Shown: positions 12,010 through 34,900 of the stretch, one piece after another
Layout: the number at the start of each line of letters is the position of its first letter
Numbering within the stretch: the first letter of the stretch is position 1
NCBI GenBank assembly: GCA_029948255.1
Contig: JALIZF010001810.1
Coordinates: 392,001 to 456,000 of the forward strand
Direction of reading: 5' to 3'
DNA: 64,000 bases
Source of the DNA: Telmatactis stephensoni
Taxonomy: Eukaryota; Cnidaria; Anthozoa; Actiniaria; Isophelliidae
Notes under the pieces: generated by a model
What the model was told of the DNA's origin: nothing
Seen by the model: only the letters and a program-made list of their open reading frames with translations
The model's database searches: none
Made by a program: the position numbers and the translations under genes

Positions 12010-15000
12010 GCGTGGCTCTTCGCAGATTTGGTGAGTATTTTGTCCAAATTATAAGATGTTCTGACAGTTGTTTCACTTTCATTTGTTTATGATAGATATC
12101 TTGCATAAACGAAATTTAATACCAGTTCTTAATTCCTTGTAACTGCCCATCGCTGCTTGGTTGTTGAGGACAAAGTGTTCATTTCCAAATGCAGACGGTG
12201 AATCTGTACACGAGTACAGGTTCACAATATTATTTGTGCATTTGGGTAATAAGGTTATAATTAGTGTGATGGCGACACGGATTCTGCACAACATTTCGTG
12301 CAGTGTAATTAAAGTTACTGAATAACTTTTATGAGCCGTCGGTAACCCCCTACCGCACGGCACGGTTACGGCAGAAATTAATTTCGCGTGTTTTTATAGA
12401 CGACACGGCACTGAAAAGGTCACGGCACGGCGCGGTCCGTTTCACACTCATACGAAAGCTGCTATATTTGTTAGGTACAGATGTGATTGGAGTGCAGCCT
12501 GTAGTTTTTTGCTGTTCTAATAAAATGAACTGTACCCGTGCCATGACTGTCAATAGAGCAGATTTCGTATGAGTGTGAAATGGACTGGGCCATGCCGTGA
12601 CAGTGTAAGTGCGTGATGTCTATACTACCGAAATTACTCAACTGTTAGCACCACCGATTGATTGATCGTGTTTTGAATTTCAGTTGACTAACGTGACCAT
12701 TGTTTTGGAGCGCTCCAACTGGTGACGTTTCATCAAAGAACAATAGCAGGAAGCAAAACATCACCAGTTAGAGCTCTCCAAATGGTCATGTGAGTCAACT
12801 GAAATTCAGAACATGATTGATTGATTGACGGTGCTAACAGTTGAGTGATTTTAGTAGTAAAAACATTCAAAATTCCTGCCGTAACCGTGCTGTGACCGTG
12901 CTTGCCGTTTTCATAGTCATACCAAATCTACTCTACCATGGTGTCTATAAAAATATTTGAACTTCCTGCCATAACTGTGCCATATTGTTGCTGTGCAGTT
13001 TTCACAGTCATATGAAAACTGCTGTAAGAATGTGTTAAGAATGCTGTTAAGAATGTGTATCTTAAAGAATTTCTTATAATATAGCGCCTGGATCATATGT
13101 GAATTGAGTTTGTTTGATGTGTTGTTCTCTCCCTGTGCTTCAAGGGTTTTTCTCCGGGTTCTCCGGTTTTCCTCCCTCCGTAAAAATCAACATGTGAGCT
13201 GAGAGCTTGTATGCTTAAACAGTTAATGTAGTGGTAGTGTGTGTGAGTGATAGTGCCCCCAATTAGGTGCAAAGTGCTAGAATGACTAGGCACTTAAATA
13301 AACAGTTATTTATTTATTTATTTTTATAGGTGCTACGGTAGAACAGCTAGGTGTTCGTCATGTGCATGATAACATCTATAACAATACCAGGAAACATCTA
13401 ATGGTAAACAAAGACACTAGGGTTATATGTCAAGGTTTTACAGGAAAACAGGTTTGTAGAAGCTTTATCATGAAACCTTTATGTGCATGTATGTGGTATT
13501 CCTTTCTGTTTTTTCTTGTCAGTCCATTGACTTTTCTCAACAAAGGAATCCCAATTGCTTGATAAGTTGTATAGAATACTACCTTATCTATCTATCTTAT
13601 CTAATAAGGGATGAATGGAAACTTGTAGCATATAAAAATGGAGATAACTTACTGAAGTTTTGAGCCTAAGCTTTTCACTCAAGCCTTAGCCCTTTGTCAA
13701 AAGGGTCCAGGGTCTTGATACAGGTGTTTCCGTACTTCCTTTGAAAATTCATAGGTGCACTGTCACATTACTATTTTCAAAGCTTTTCTCAGGGTTCGTG
13801 CTACTCCTTAAACTCCTTGAAAACTCCTTGAATTTCATTTACGTTTTCAAGGGTGCTTGAAAAGTCCTTCAATTTTAGAAATTCTGCTAAAACTCCCTGA
13901 AAACTCCTTGAATTTATATTTTACCAAAAAATTTAAGGGACTTGAATAGGATGGGAAATATAGAAATTCACTTTTTCTTTTACATGTCAGTGAGGGAAAG
14001 GTATGTCCAATTATTTCAGTAAAACCATTAGTAAAAAATTTAGTAACACTACTACTTGAAAAATCATTTTTGCATACTTGAATACTCCTTGAATTCTCCT
14101 TGAATTTTAAATTCATATCCCAGTACGAACCCTGTTTTCTTAACAGGGTAGTAGGACCAAATTTGGGTCATATATATGATAATAAAATGTATGAGATGAT
14201 GGGAAAATCTAAAAGAATGTTCTTTTCTGTTGTTCAGGGAACATTTCATAGTCAACAGTCCATTGAATATGGTACTAACATGGTCGGTGGAGTGTCACCA
14301 GGAAAAGGTGGAAAAACTCATCTTGGTCTTCCTGTCTTTGATACAGTTAAAGAGGTAGACAATGCTTTGACTTTGAATCCTATTATAGCACATGGTACAA
14401 TTAGGAAATAAATTGCTGCATACCCCCTCCAACCACAATGGTGTGTCTGTCTGAATGTTCTGATTGATGAGGCAAAATTATGGACAAATGAAACAATAGC
14501 TGTCTTCTGAGATGGAATCAAGACAAGGCTACATGCATAAAACTCAGTCACTTGTAACAAGACAAAGTTTTATGAGCTCTATATGTGTAGTCTTGTTCTA
14601 ATTCCTTTCAATGTAGCAAGTGAATCATGTCTCAGAACGTGACTATTAGGACAGAATATTCATTATTTACAGGGGGTGGCTCGTGCAAATGAAAAAGGTA
14701 ACTGCTCAATTTTTGATGGTCCCTCCCCCTTTCTACATACCTACACACATAAGATTCTTACAGAGTGAGTGTAAAAATCTGTGCCCCCCTGTAAATAATG
14801 TCTGGTCCCTAATATGTAAATTAATCTGATGTGCATGATACTGTTCCAGCATAACATTATCAATGTTTTCACAGTCATATAAGATGTTCTTCATTATCTT
14901 CACATCAAATACTGATGCTCTTTTATTCTGCATGATATAGGCTAGAGCTGAAACAGGAGCAAATGCAACAGTGATATATGTACCCCCACCTTTTGCCGCT

Positions 15001-17796
15001 GATGCTATCCATGAAGCAATTGATGCAGAAATTGGTCTTATTGTATGCATAACAGAAGGAATACCACAACAAGACATGGTTAAAGTAAGTAATATAATAC
15101 TGCTAATTAGCTAAACAATTTTTATTTCCTATATCCAATTCACATTCCGTTTTATTTTTTCATTTTCCAGATAAAGCACAGACTTCTAAGACAAGGAAAG
15201 ACACGTATGATTGGACCTAATTGTCCAGGAATTATTAAGCCTGGTAGTTGTAAGATTGGTATAATGCCTGGGCATATTCACCAACCAGGGGTTATTGGTA
15301 GGTACTATTGGTTTACTGGCCAGTGGTCATTGTTGCTAAGCACCATAATAATAATAGTAATAATCACCGCCACCGCCGCCTCCACCACCACCGCCGCCGC
15401 CACCACTGCCACTGAACACTTATTTACATTGAAGCTGTGTACAAAATAATATTTAAATAAATAAATTAAGATATGAATATATAAGTTAATTATATTAATA
15501 TTTATATACATATTTATATTTGAAAGTTTATATTTGAAAGTTTTATCTTTTTGTTAATTGTTATTTTATAGTGTCCCCAATTAGCTAGTAAGCTAAACAT
15601 CTTGACACTTAAATAAAGTTCATCTATCTATCTATCTATCTTAAGTATATTAGATTTTGAATGGAATTGTCACTCGGAAAGATGTTAGAATTATAATGTA
15701 TGGTTCGTCAAGTGTGAATAGATGCTCACCACTAGAGCCTTCAAATAGCTCAGTGGTAGAGCATCGGACTGGAAATCCAAACTTGTTGTGAGTTCAAACT
15801 ATGCTGAAGGCTTGGGATTTTTCCGGGTTTTATTTCACACTCAACGAACCATACATTATCATTCCAACTTTTAAATTGTTGTAGGTATAATTTTCTTTTT
15901 AATGGTTTTATTTTAGGCATAGTATCTAGGTCTGGTACCCTGACGTATGAAGCTGTACATCAGACATCTTTAGTTGGACTTGGACAGACACTTTGCGTAG
16001 GTAAGTATCATTTATTTCTCATGGAAATCTGTAACACCATAAAAAACATTACTTCTATTACTGACTTTTTAAGCCTATATGGTGTTACAGATTTCCATTC
16101 ATTTTTTCTATTGCATGTTTCTACACTGATGCAGCCCAAACTAGTTCACTCGCTAGTTTCTGTTTGCTGTTTCCGTTTGTTTAGAAGGGCTGATTGACAA
16201 AGTTTTTCATTGCACTATTTTTATTGCATTAATTGAACTATTTTGTAATGAGGGCTCATGCATTTGAGGAACTTGATTTGCAAGTGCCAACTACTTCAAA
16301 TTTAGGACTACCCACTTTGCAAATATCCGAATAACCCTGTTGAAATATGCTTAATACATCTTTATTTTAGGTATTGGTGGTGATCCTTTCAATGGTACAA
16401 ATTTTGTTGATTGTTTGGAAGTATTTATAAATGATCCTGCTACTAAAGGTACAGGTTTTAATATATTGTCTTTTATTCATTTGGAACATACTACTGTGAA
16501 CTCTCGCACACCGCAGTGAGACAGACCTCTCTAAAATGGACATTGAATACTGGTCCTTTTCTGTATGTAATATTGTTAACTTGTTTTGTAAACAGGTATT
16601 GTTTTGATTGGTGAAATTGGAGGTGGTGCAGAAGAACGAGCTGCAGAGTACCTGCTAGAGCACAATCAGGGGGATGATGCTAAACCAGTAGTATCATTTA
16701 TTGCTGGTGTAACAGCTCCACCAGGAAGACGAATGGGTAAAAATTTTAGTAATTTGTTTTGGGCTACCTGTGTTAAGAAATACACAGGAACCCCAAATAG
16801 TCAAGAGTGTCATCATGTCCATATGTAATTTTTTTAGCAATGGAATCTTTTTGAATAGATTCTTTGTGAAAAATATTCTTTTGTACTCCAGGTCACGCAG
16901 GAGCCATTATAGCTGGAGGTAGAGGAGGAGCTGAACATAAAGTAAGTCAAATGCAAACTATGAAAAATTATGCACTTTTATGTTACGTCTTCGCAGTTTC
17001 AGAATTGTTAATGATTGACCACTGTATGAAAGGCATTAAAGGAGAAGCATTAGCATAGTTTGTTTAGGGCGCTGTGTGTTGGTATGCCTAACATATCTGT
17101 TGGCCAACTAGAGACTGTACATTATGTACATCTTAATCTATTTGTTTCATACATTATGAATTTATTGTATCACAAATAGTTATTTTGTTTGTTTGTGTAC
17201 ATGTAGATTCAAGCCTTGAAGGATGCTGGGGTTGAAGTAACAATGTCACCTGCACAAATGGGATCAACAATGAAAAAGGTAAGCTGGCCTTTAATGTGGC
17301 TAAATGCAATTTAGGCAAAGTTAAAATCAAAGAGATTGCTCAGCCACTCTGGAGCTGCTGGTGGTCTCCTTCCTCCTGCTGCTGGGCTGGCTGTCACTGC
17401 TTGGATCCATGATCCGCAATCCTTGCTATCCTGTTTTCTGTTTGAATCAAGCTGCTGGTCAATGATTAGCTCGCTGCTTTAGGGTGCCCACACCCTGCAG
17501 GGCTGGTTCATGTGACTCGCTATGGATCAGTGCGATCCTTGCTGCTAGAGTGCTACATTCTATTTTACAAGGTAGCCAGCAATCTCATACCTCACTAGTC
17601 ACAAAAAACATTTCTTATGACTGTGAAAACTGCACGGGTACAGCAGAACTTTTGAATGTTGTTATAGACATCAAAGTAATGACAGTCATGGCACGATGCA
17701 GTCTGTTTCACACTAATAGAAAAACTGCTTGATATTGTAACTAATGTTGTTATTTTATAGGTTTTTGAAGAACGTTACAGGACTGAAGATTACTGA
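12000..17796 (+). CDS. SUCLG1: Succinyl-CoA ligase (ADP/GDP-forming) alpha subunit, mitochondrial
   Basis: Eleven exons: 12000-12030, 13330-13451, 14238-14354, 14941-15084, 15171-15297, 15917-16000, 16371-16448, 16596-16736, 16892-16941, 17207-17278 and 17761-17796. All are GT/AG, total 1,002 nt, 333 residues (human about 346). The first residues ([11 protein letters not shown]) form a basic mitochondrial presequence. The CoA-binding Rossmann part has CQGFTGKQ and [13 protein letters not shown]. The ligase domain has [49 protein letters not shown] and MSPAQ. The phospho-histidine is in GHAGAII (about residue 283). It joins CoA and succinate to a nucleotide in the TCA cycle with a beta subunit not in this window. 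No breaks; ordinary length. The short first exon codes only the presequence start. Confidence 0.97.
12320..12465 (-). mobile_element. TA-type MITE, GTATGAGTGTGAAA family
   Basis: Carries CGCACGGCACGGTTACGGCA, GTTTTTATAGACGACACGGC and the terminal TTTCACACTCATACGAAAGC followed by TGCTATA. Opposite orientation to the copy at 12554. Inside SUCLG1 intron 1. Confidence 0.65.
12554..12935 (+). mobile_element. TA-flanked MITE interrupted by a second MITE
   Basis: The outer element begins TAGAGCAGATTTCGTATGAG and ends TACCAAATCTACTCTA. Its middle, which in other copies reads GTCTATAAAAACATTC, is split at the TA by the element 12625-12857. Lies in SUCLG1 intron 1. Confidence 0.8.
12625..12857. mobile_element. 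Nested MITE with about 90-bp inverted arms and TA duplication
   Basis: The left end is CTACCGAAATTACTCAACTG and the right end is the reverse complement of CTACTAAAATCACTCAACTG. Arms continue through GTTAGCACC, GATTGATTGA and TCAGTTGACT. TA dinucleotides flank it (12623-12624, 12858-12859), and removing it with one TA recreates the sequence of intact outer-family copies. This fits a Tc1/mariner-type non-autonomous element. Confidence 0.82.
13790..14134. mobile_element. hAT-like non-autonomous element
   Basis: Termini CAGGGTTCGTGCTAC and the inverse AGTACGAACCCTG, flanked by the direct repeat TTTTCT on both sides (13784-13789 and 14135-14140). The interior is rich in repeated ACTCCTTGAATT motifs. 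No transposase. A diverged relative lies at about 27648-28125. Located about 100 bases before SUCLG1 exon 3. Confidence 0.7.
15696..15868. mobile_element. Foldback element carrying a tRNA-like insert
   Basis: The left arm ATGTATGGTTCGTCAAGTGT pairs with the right arm ending ACACTCAACGAACCATACAT. Between the arms lies a tRNA-like sequence (15737-15811). Within SUCLG1 intron 5. Confidence 0.7.
15737..15811 (+). tRNA. tRNA-like sequence (probable pseudo-tRNA or SINE head)
   Basis: A perfect 7-bp acceptor stem (GCCTTCA/TGAAGGC), a D arm with a canonical A box (TAGCTCAGTGGTAGAGC), an anticodon loop CTGGAAA (GGA in the anticodon place) and a B-box-like GAGTTCAAACT. The T stem is poorly paired, the anticodon stem has a mismatch, and no long variable arm is present as Ser tRNA would need. 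A transposed tRNA-derived sequence is more likely than a working tRNA. Confidence 0.45.
16022..16097. repeat. Short perfect hairpin in SUCLG1 intron 6
   Basis: TGGAAATCTGTAACACCATA at the left and its exact reverse complement at the right, with a loop of about 36 bases. Likely a MITE remnant. Confidence 0.65.
17588..17730 (-). mobile_element. MITE copy, GTATGAGTGTGAAA family (diverged)
   Basis: Contains TTATGACTGTGAAAACTGC, GTTATAGACATCAAAG and a terminal CTGTTTCACACTAATAG followed by AAAAACTGCT, matching the family termini. Lies in the last SUCLG1 intron. Confidence 0.6.
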
Positions 17797-18665
17797 GAGA
17801 ATTTAATCTTAATGCTGTGATGATATAATAGTTATGCTATTATGTGGTTGACGTGTTAATTGAGTACAGTACAATAAGACAGTATATAGGCTACAGAGTT
17901 ACCACAGGGTCTGAAATGTTGGTTATTTTATCTTTTGCCACTGTACATTATTAACATTTGTGTATTTTTAAAGATAATAAAAATGCTATAATATCAAATT
18001 GTGTATGATTTTGGAGAAATATTTATCTTTGTACTTGTTCATTGTCTTCTTACAGTTTTGTAATTATTGTTAAAATTTGGATCTCAAAATAACATCCTTC
18101 TTCATACTAGAAAGAATATAAACTTATTGAGACAAATAAACTGATTAACTATTCAAAACAGTATCTTCATCTTATTAGCTTTTCTTTCTATGAAGGCAGG
18201 GTCAGAACAGCTTCCACAGCTTCAGGATTAGAGTGGTTTTCATATGAGTGGGAAGCTTACCGCAGCATACTCTGACCACGTCATTGCCATAATAATTTAA
18301 AATTTCTGTCATAACTGGCACTTCACATCTTCATCCAAAGTGTAGCATCCTTGTACACATGAAAGCATGAAATAGAATGAAAAATTAATTAATTTCCTCT
18401 GAAATGTTAATGACTCTAGGGTGGGCTTCCTGTGCATTGAGTACAATTCCCCCACCCCCGCATGGGAGAATGTCCCAATTCTACCTTCCCTTCCCTTGTA
18501 CCAAAATTTTCCCGCTAAATTACAAATTCCAAGATGGCGGACGTGATGTCAAAAGTGTGAAGTTTTGTAAATCAATTTAACGACATATTTCAGTTTCTTT
18601 CACAATCCTGATGTAGAATTTCCAAGGAAACGTCAAGGATCTACTTTCAATGCTAATAATATGTC
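17797..18665. other. SUCLG1 3' flank and FIGNL1 upstream region
   Basis: A poly(A) signal AATAAA at about 17976-17981 serves SUCLG1. Further on are a partial MITE (about 18230-18320) and a fragment at about 18176-18230 resembling the element at 61340-61690. No gene. Confidence 0.6.
18531..18552 (+). promoter_or_regulatory. YY1-type and CRE-like motifs ahead of FIGNL1
   Basis: AAGATGGCGGAC matches the YY1 downstream-promoter consensus and is followed by GTGATGTCA, an ATF/CREB-like half-palindrome. It sits about 120 bases upstream of the chosen FIGNL1 ATG. The ATG inside the motif opens only a short upstream frame. Confidence 0.45.
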
Positions 18666-29656
<10,991 letters not shown>

Positions 29657-29863
29657 CACTAAAACAAAGGGTTGGAAAATAGAACAATATACAATATATA
29701 AGGCTCTTGGAGACTTTCCAACTGGCAAAATAGCTCTGAGATTACCTAGGTTCAAATTTTTACTGGATTTCTCATGAAAAACTAACTTCAGGAAAGTCCA
29801 GGGAGTCTCTAGTCTCTAGTTTAAGATTTTGTTCCCCCCCCCCCCCCCCCCCAGCTGGTATTT

Positions 29864-30196
29864 GAGTTTTTCGATTCACCTTCCCAGAATTCAATACGAT
29901 TCAGCGCGCGCGAGCGAGGTCAGGGGACAAAATTATTAAAGCAAGTCTTAGATACACTGGAAAAATTCGCCAAAAAACGAGTATAGTACCTATAAACTCC
30001 GATAACAGTTCATAAGAATGGTTGTGAAGAAATTCTCTAAAGTTTCTACTACTTCTGTTATGACATAATCAACATTTTCCTCATATAAATGCAAGAGTTC
30101 CCAATAAATGCCATCATTTCTTAATATTTTTGTCCCCTGACCTCGCTTGCGCGCGCAAATCATAAAGAATTCTGGGAAACTCCGGGAAGGTGAATT
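29864..30196. mobile_element. Foldback element with GC-rich arm segments
   Basis: The left arm has GATTCACCTTCCCAGAATTC and GCGAGGTCAGGGGACAAAAT; the right arm has TTTTGTCCCCTGACCTCGCT, AGAATTCTGGGAA and GGGAAGGTGAATTG. The spacer of about 180 bases has no ORF. Confidence 0.8.
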
Positions 30197-30602
30197 GTTG
30201 AGTATTGTTAGATAAGTGCATGAAACCAACATGGCTGGAGAACTTACATAACTGTCTACTCTAGAACATTATATCTTATCACAGTATTCCTATAATTTTT
30301 TTCCTCTTTTTATTCCTTCTTTCTTTCCTTTTTTTTCATTCATTCTTTTTCAACCTTTTAACATTTGCAAAATGTTTCCCTTGTAACTTTATGGGAAATG
30401 TCAAAGTGACACATTTTCAATGCATGAATGTTCTAATAATTATTTGTATACTATCTTCATTTTCATTTGCTTAGTGCTGTAGCCTTATTTCCTAAACCAT
30501 TAAAGGGAATTCACATATTACACAAAAGGAGAAATAAAATGTAACTATGTCACCTTATATAAAAGGCATAATTAAATATTCCAGACTAACATTTAAGTTT
30601 TT

Positions 30603-30765
30603 AATAATGAAGGGTTCCATGTGAAAACAGCCTAAGTGACTTTTGATTTTTTTCAATTTTTCAATGTCTAAAATGACATCAATTAACTTTCTTATGCTAA
30701 AAAATCAATGTCTGGATATCCATCAAAATGTCACTTAGGTCGTTTTCACATGAAACCCTTCAATT
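30603..30765. mobile_element. MITE, AATGAAGGGTT family, copy 2
   Basis: AATAATGAAGGGTTCCATGT, then GCCTAAGTGACTTTTGAT; right end CATCAAAATGTCACTTAGGT, then TTTTCACATGAAACCCTTCA. Closely matches 28714-28876 at both ends but differs in the middle. A weaker relative starts at about 54622. Confidence 0.85.
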
Positions 30766-30785
30766 TCTTTGGGTGGTCAACACAA

Positions 30786-30934
30786 TAGAGCAGATTTCAT
30801 GAGTATGAAACAGACCATGAGCCATGCCCTGATGGTGTAAGTGCCGTGATGTTTATAAAAACATTAAAAATCCCTGCTGCAACTGTGCTATGACCGTGGA
30901 GCGCCATTTTCAAAGTCATCCAAAATCTGCTCTA
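30786..30934 (+). mobile_element. TA-flanked MITE, GTATGAGTGTGAAA family, complete copy
   Basis: Runs from TAGAGCAGATTTCATGAGTA to CATCCAAAATCTGCTCTA, with the internal landmarks CCATGCCCTGATGGTG and GATGTTTATAAAAACATT. The uninterrupted middle is the reference that shows the 12554 copy was split. Confidence 0.85.
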
Positions 30935-31903
30935 TTTTACACTTGTATGACTGTTAAAACTTTATTCTCTTTCAAATCTGGTTTTAGTGTTGTCACAAAA
31001 AAATGACAACAACTTCCCCAACCAGATATTTTTTATGTGGCACAATGACACTAAAACAGATATCAATGAGTTTGTGGAAACCTTGGATCACAGCACAAAT
31101 TATCAGGCTCACTTCAAAGTTGCATCCTCAGGAATGACCCAGAGGTATTTTGTCAGTTGTTTCTCCTAAAGAAAATACCTCTGGGAAAGTTGTCTGTTAG
31201 CACTTGTTCCAGAAATCAAAATTTTATCATGGAAGCACTTTTTTCACTGTTATTGTGATATATTGGATGCTGATTGGTCAACCTAATCAGGTCAACCAAT
31301 TAGAATGAGAATACTTTAAGACTTCTGGAACAAGTTCTAAAAGATAACATACCATCCCAAGGATGCACAGTTGTGGCACTAATTGTAGTCAGTCAATACC
31401 AAATATGTTAGTGTTTGTTACAAATTGAAGACAATAGCTCATAATAATAATAACGATTTCAACAACTTTTTGTGAAGAGACAAACAGTAAGGTCATTGCA
31501 AATATGTGACTAACAGTACGTTGTGTAGTATTTTTATTATTGCATGCAATATAATGAACGGAAATATTTTATTTGTACATTTTTTGGAGAAACAGACAAT
31601 AATAGAATAATATTGAAAATATGGACATTGTTCTCTGATCAAGCTCCATGTTCTCCCTTGGTTGTTTGAATTCCAAAAGAGAAGTGTTTGGTCATAATTA
31701 TGCAATAGTTTGTAAACATTGAGGTTTTTTTTATATAATCTCTTCAACTCTGTTTTCAAACAATATTTCAACATGCTAACTAATATTTATAAAAACTATT
31801 CCTACTCATTCATTCAACACTATGAACTTCTATGTCATTTCTTTGGAGATTTCTAGTACATTATGCAACGATCAAAGTTCCAGTGAAAACTGGCTCAAAC
31901 TGG

Positions 31904-34900
31904 CTAGGTGTCATTACTTTTCTCAATCTTGTCATAACAAACACAATACTTCCTTAACTCTGGATGACGGTCCACGATACAGTGCGGATTGTTACTGTAT
32001 ACGCTTGTTCTACTTATGTGTGGGTTAACAACAACACGGCCATTACTACGAACAGTTAACGTGGCTTCAAAATTTCCTTTGAGTGGTGATGTTTCTAACA
32101 CAATTTGAAATCTTTTTCCAGCAGGAACTTTACGTCGACGGATGTGACCATTTTTCATGGGACTTAGTAAATATTCAGAACCTGTATTGGATGTTTCAAG
32201 TTCTGCAGCATAAACAACTTTTGTCAATACCAGTGGTGCGCACAGTGACATTGAATATTCACTCTTTGCTATAATGTCATTGATTTTTTGAACCACTACT
32301 TGGGCACCTTTTTTCACAGCTGGTAAATCAACTGATGTTGGTTTCCATTTCAGGCATGGGACACCAATGAGAGTCTATTCCTGATATAAATGCAAAATAT
32401 TTTGTATTAGATTGATTTGTGTGGCAAAAATCACAATGGTCGACAGTAATGCCTTTTAGTGGATCACTGTTGAGTGTTTGCCTATAACCTACTAATATTG
32501 ACATCCTACCAACATTTCACTGACACCCTACCAACAACCTACTGACATCCTACCAGCAACCTACTGACACCCTACCAACAACCTACTGACACCCTACCAA
32601 CAACCTGACACCCTATCAACCCACTGATGCCCTACCAACAACCTGACACCCTATCAACCCACTGATGCCCTACCAAGAACCTACTGATACCCTATCACAA
32701 CCTATTGACACCCTATCAATACCCTACTGATACCCTACCAACAACCTGACACCCTATCAACCCACTGATGCCCTACCAACAACCTGACACCCTATCACAA
32801 CCTATTGACACCCTATCAACAACCTACTGACACCCTACCAACAACCTACTGATATCCTACCAACAAACTAATGACGACCTACCAACCACCTACTGACACC
32901 TTACCAACAACCTACTGACACCTCACTGACCTACAAACAACAATAATGTACTATCGTCTACTGACACCCTTCCAACACTCTACCAACTCCCCATGAGTTT
33001 GAAATGTACCATGCAGTGCTGTGCCTGTGTCAGTGCCATGTTGTTTATAGAAACATTCAAAATTTCTGTTGTAACCCTGCAATGCCTCTTCCATGCCATT
33101 TTATTATATACCCTTGTCGATACGCGCGCTTCTGATTGGCTAAAAGCTGTGCTTTATCAGAGAACGGAGCACAGCTCTGATGTCAGCAGCGCGAGCTCGA
33201 CCGCGTGCACACCTTTTGAATTTTCGTACGGAGAAAATCGAACTTTTTCCCTTGAATATTTACTTCAAAACATATAATAAAACAAATAGAACAGCTTTTT
33301 CCGTGCTCCGCTCACCTACGGCTCGTGCTCTCCTCACACTTCTTTCGTGCTTTTGTCACTTCCTGTGTGCTGTATTACTGAACGGAGCACGGAAAAAGCT
33401 GTTCTATTTGTTAATGAACAGTCTCATGAAATCAACTCTATTGTATCATATCTTACCTGCATTAGCACAAGGACGTAAGTTACTTATTTTCGTCAGCAAA
33501 CTCTGGGTTTTTTGACCTTTGTCAATGTTTGGAAATGTCAAGAAATGACGTAATGTAGCATGGACATCAAATGGACTTGTAACGACATGTTGATTATCTC
33601 TTATGTTGGCGGCAAACTCAGGGTACCTTTTACTGAACCACTTAGGGAGCACAATGGATAGCCAAGGTAATCGCTCCTCCAAGCTCCCTTGCATTGAGTT
33701 ACGAAGTGGTCCTATTCTAGCGCCATGATCACCTAAAATGATACATTAGATTTGATCAAATTCTAATTTCTCCTACAAAGTATTTAAATATCAAAGGAGA
33801 AGTCACATGTAGATCAGAGACTGCTTACTGATCATATGAAAAGTTATGCTAAATGCATATTCAAATAACTGATCAAATTCTCATCCAAAGTATAGTAGAA
33901 CTTCTCATTATAAATAGATAATATGGACACTAAAAACTGACAGGTTTCTATGTCCTGATATCTGGAGTCTCCATCAAACATACACCTCTATAACTATGGA
34001 CACTTCACTTTGGCTCTTAGGCCAAAATCATTGCATTGTGACCTCCAATGTTGGCAAGATTTTGGTCTTTTCTGATCCGTCTATCATTCTTGGGAGCAGA
34101 GTCCCAAACTGATTGACGGCTCAGAAAAACCGAAAATCAAAATAAAATTTGTAATTTTGCTGGTCGCAATGCAATGATTTTGGCTGTAACTGGTGTCTGG
34201 TTTAAGAGGTTCTGTTTGAATTTCAAAGGAGAATTAAATCAAGTTCATTTGATATAAGATGCTAAGATGCTCAAATATACTTACTTAATATTATCAGCAC
34301 AGTGTTGTTTCTTATCTTTTCATATCTTTTTAGATAACGAACAAGGTCATTATCAGCATAACTAATTTTGTCAGGAACACCATGGGATAGGTAAGACATG
34401 AATGCAAAACCAAACTTGGGTGTATGTGGATAAGCATCATACATACTATACAAATAATCTAATGTAATATTATGTAAGGTTTCTGAACCAAGGCATGCCA
34501 AGTTGTTATTGGGAAACTTTTTCTTTCGTTTCATCTTTCTGAGTACATGATCTTCTAAAGCTAGCCAAAATGGCCTCATATAATGATCAGCTGGTGCCAT
34601 TCTAAAAGCCACTCATACGGATATTGAAGGCAGCTATTTTTTGGTCGTCCTCCGCATAGAGAGTTGTATAACCATGTTTTGCAAACTCTTTCATAATCCA
34701 TGGCCACTTATTTAGATCTTCCTCTGAGTTTTTATTACGTTCTTTCTTGTCTATAAGTTCGCCAACAAACTTTCCAGTCAGTAGGGCAGTCAGTATTGGC
34801 GTAGTCCCATCACCAACCACAGAATACCCCTTAAATAAGTAAGCATTTAATTTCTTTTTTAGATAATTTGATGTTCTTGGAAGTTTCCGTAGAAACATTG

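Larger units (their letters stand above)
29657..31903. other. Tail-to-tail intergenic region between FIGNL1 and the DUF229 gene
   Basis: No coding sequence recognised. It holds a poly-C run (about 29835-29852), a foldback element and two MITEs listed separately, and AT-rich DNA with tentative poly(A) signals for both genes. Confidence 0.6.
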
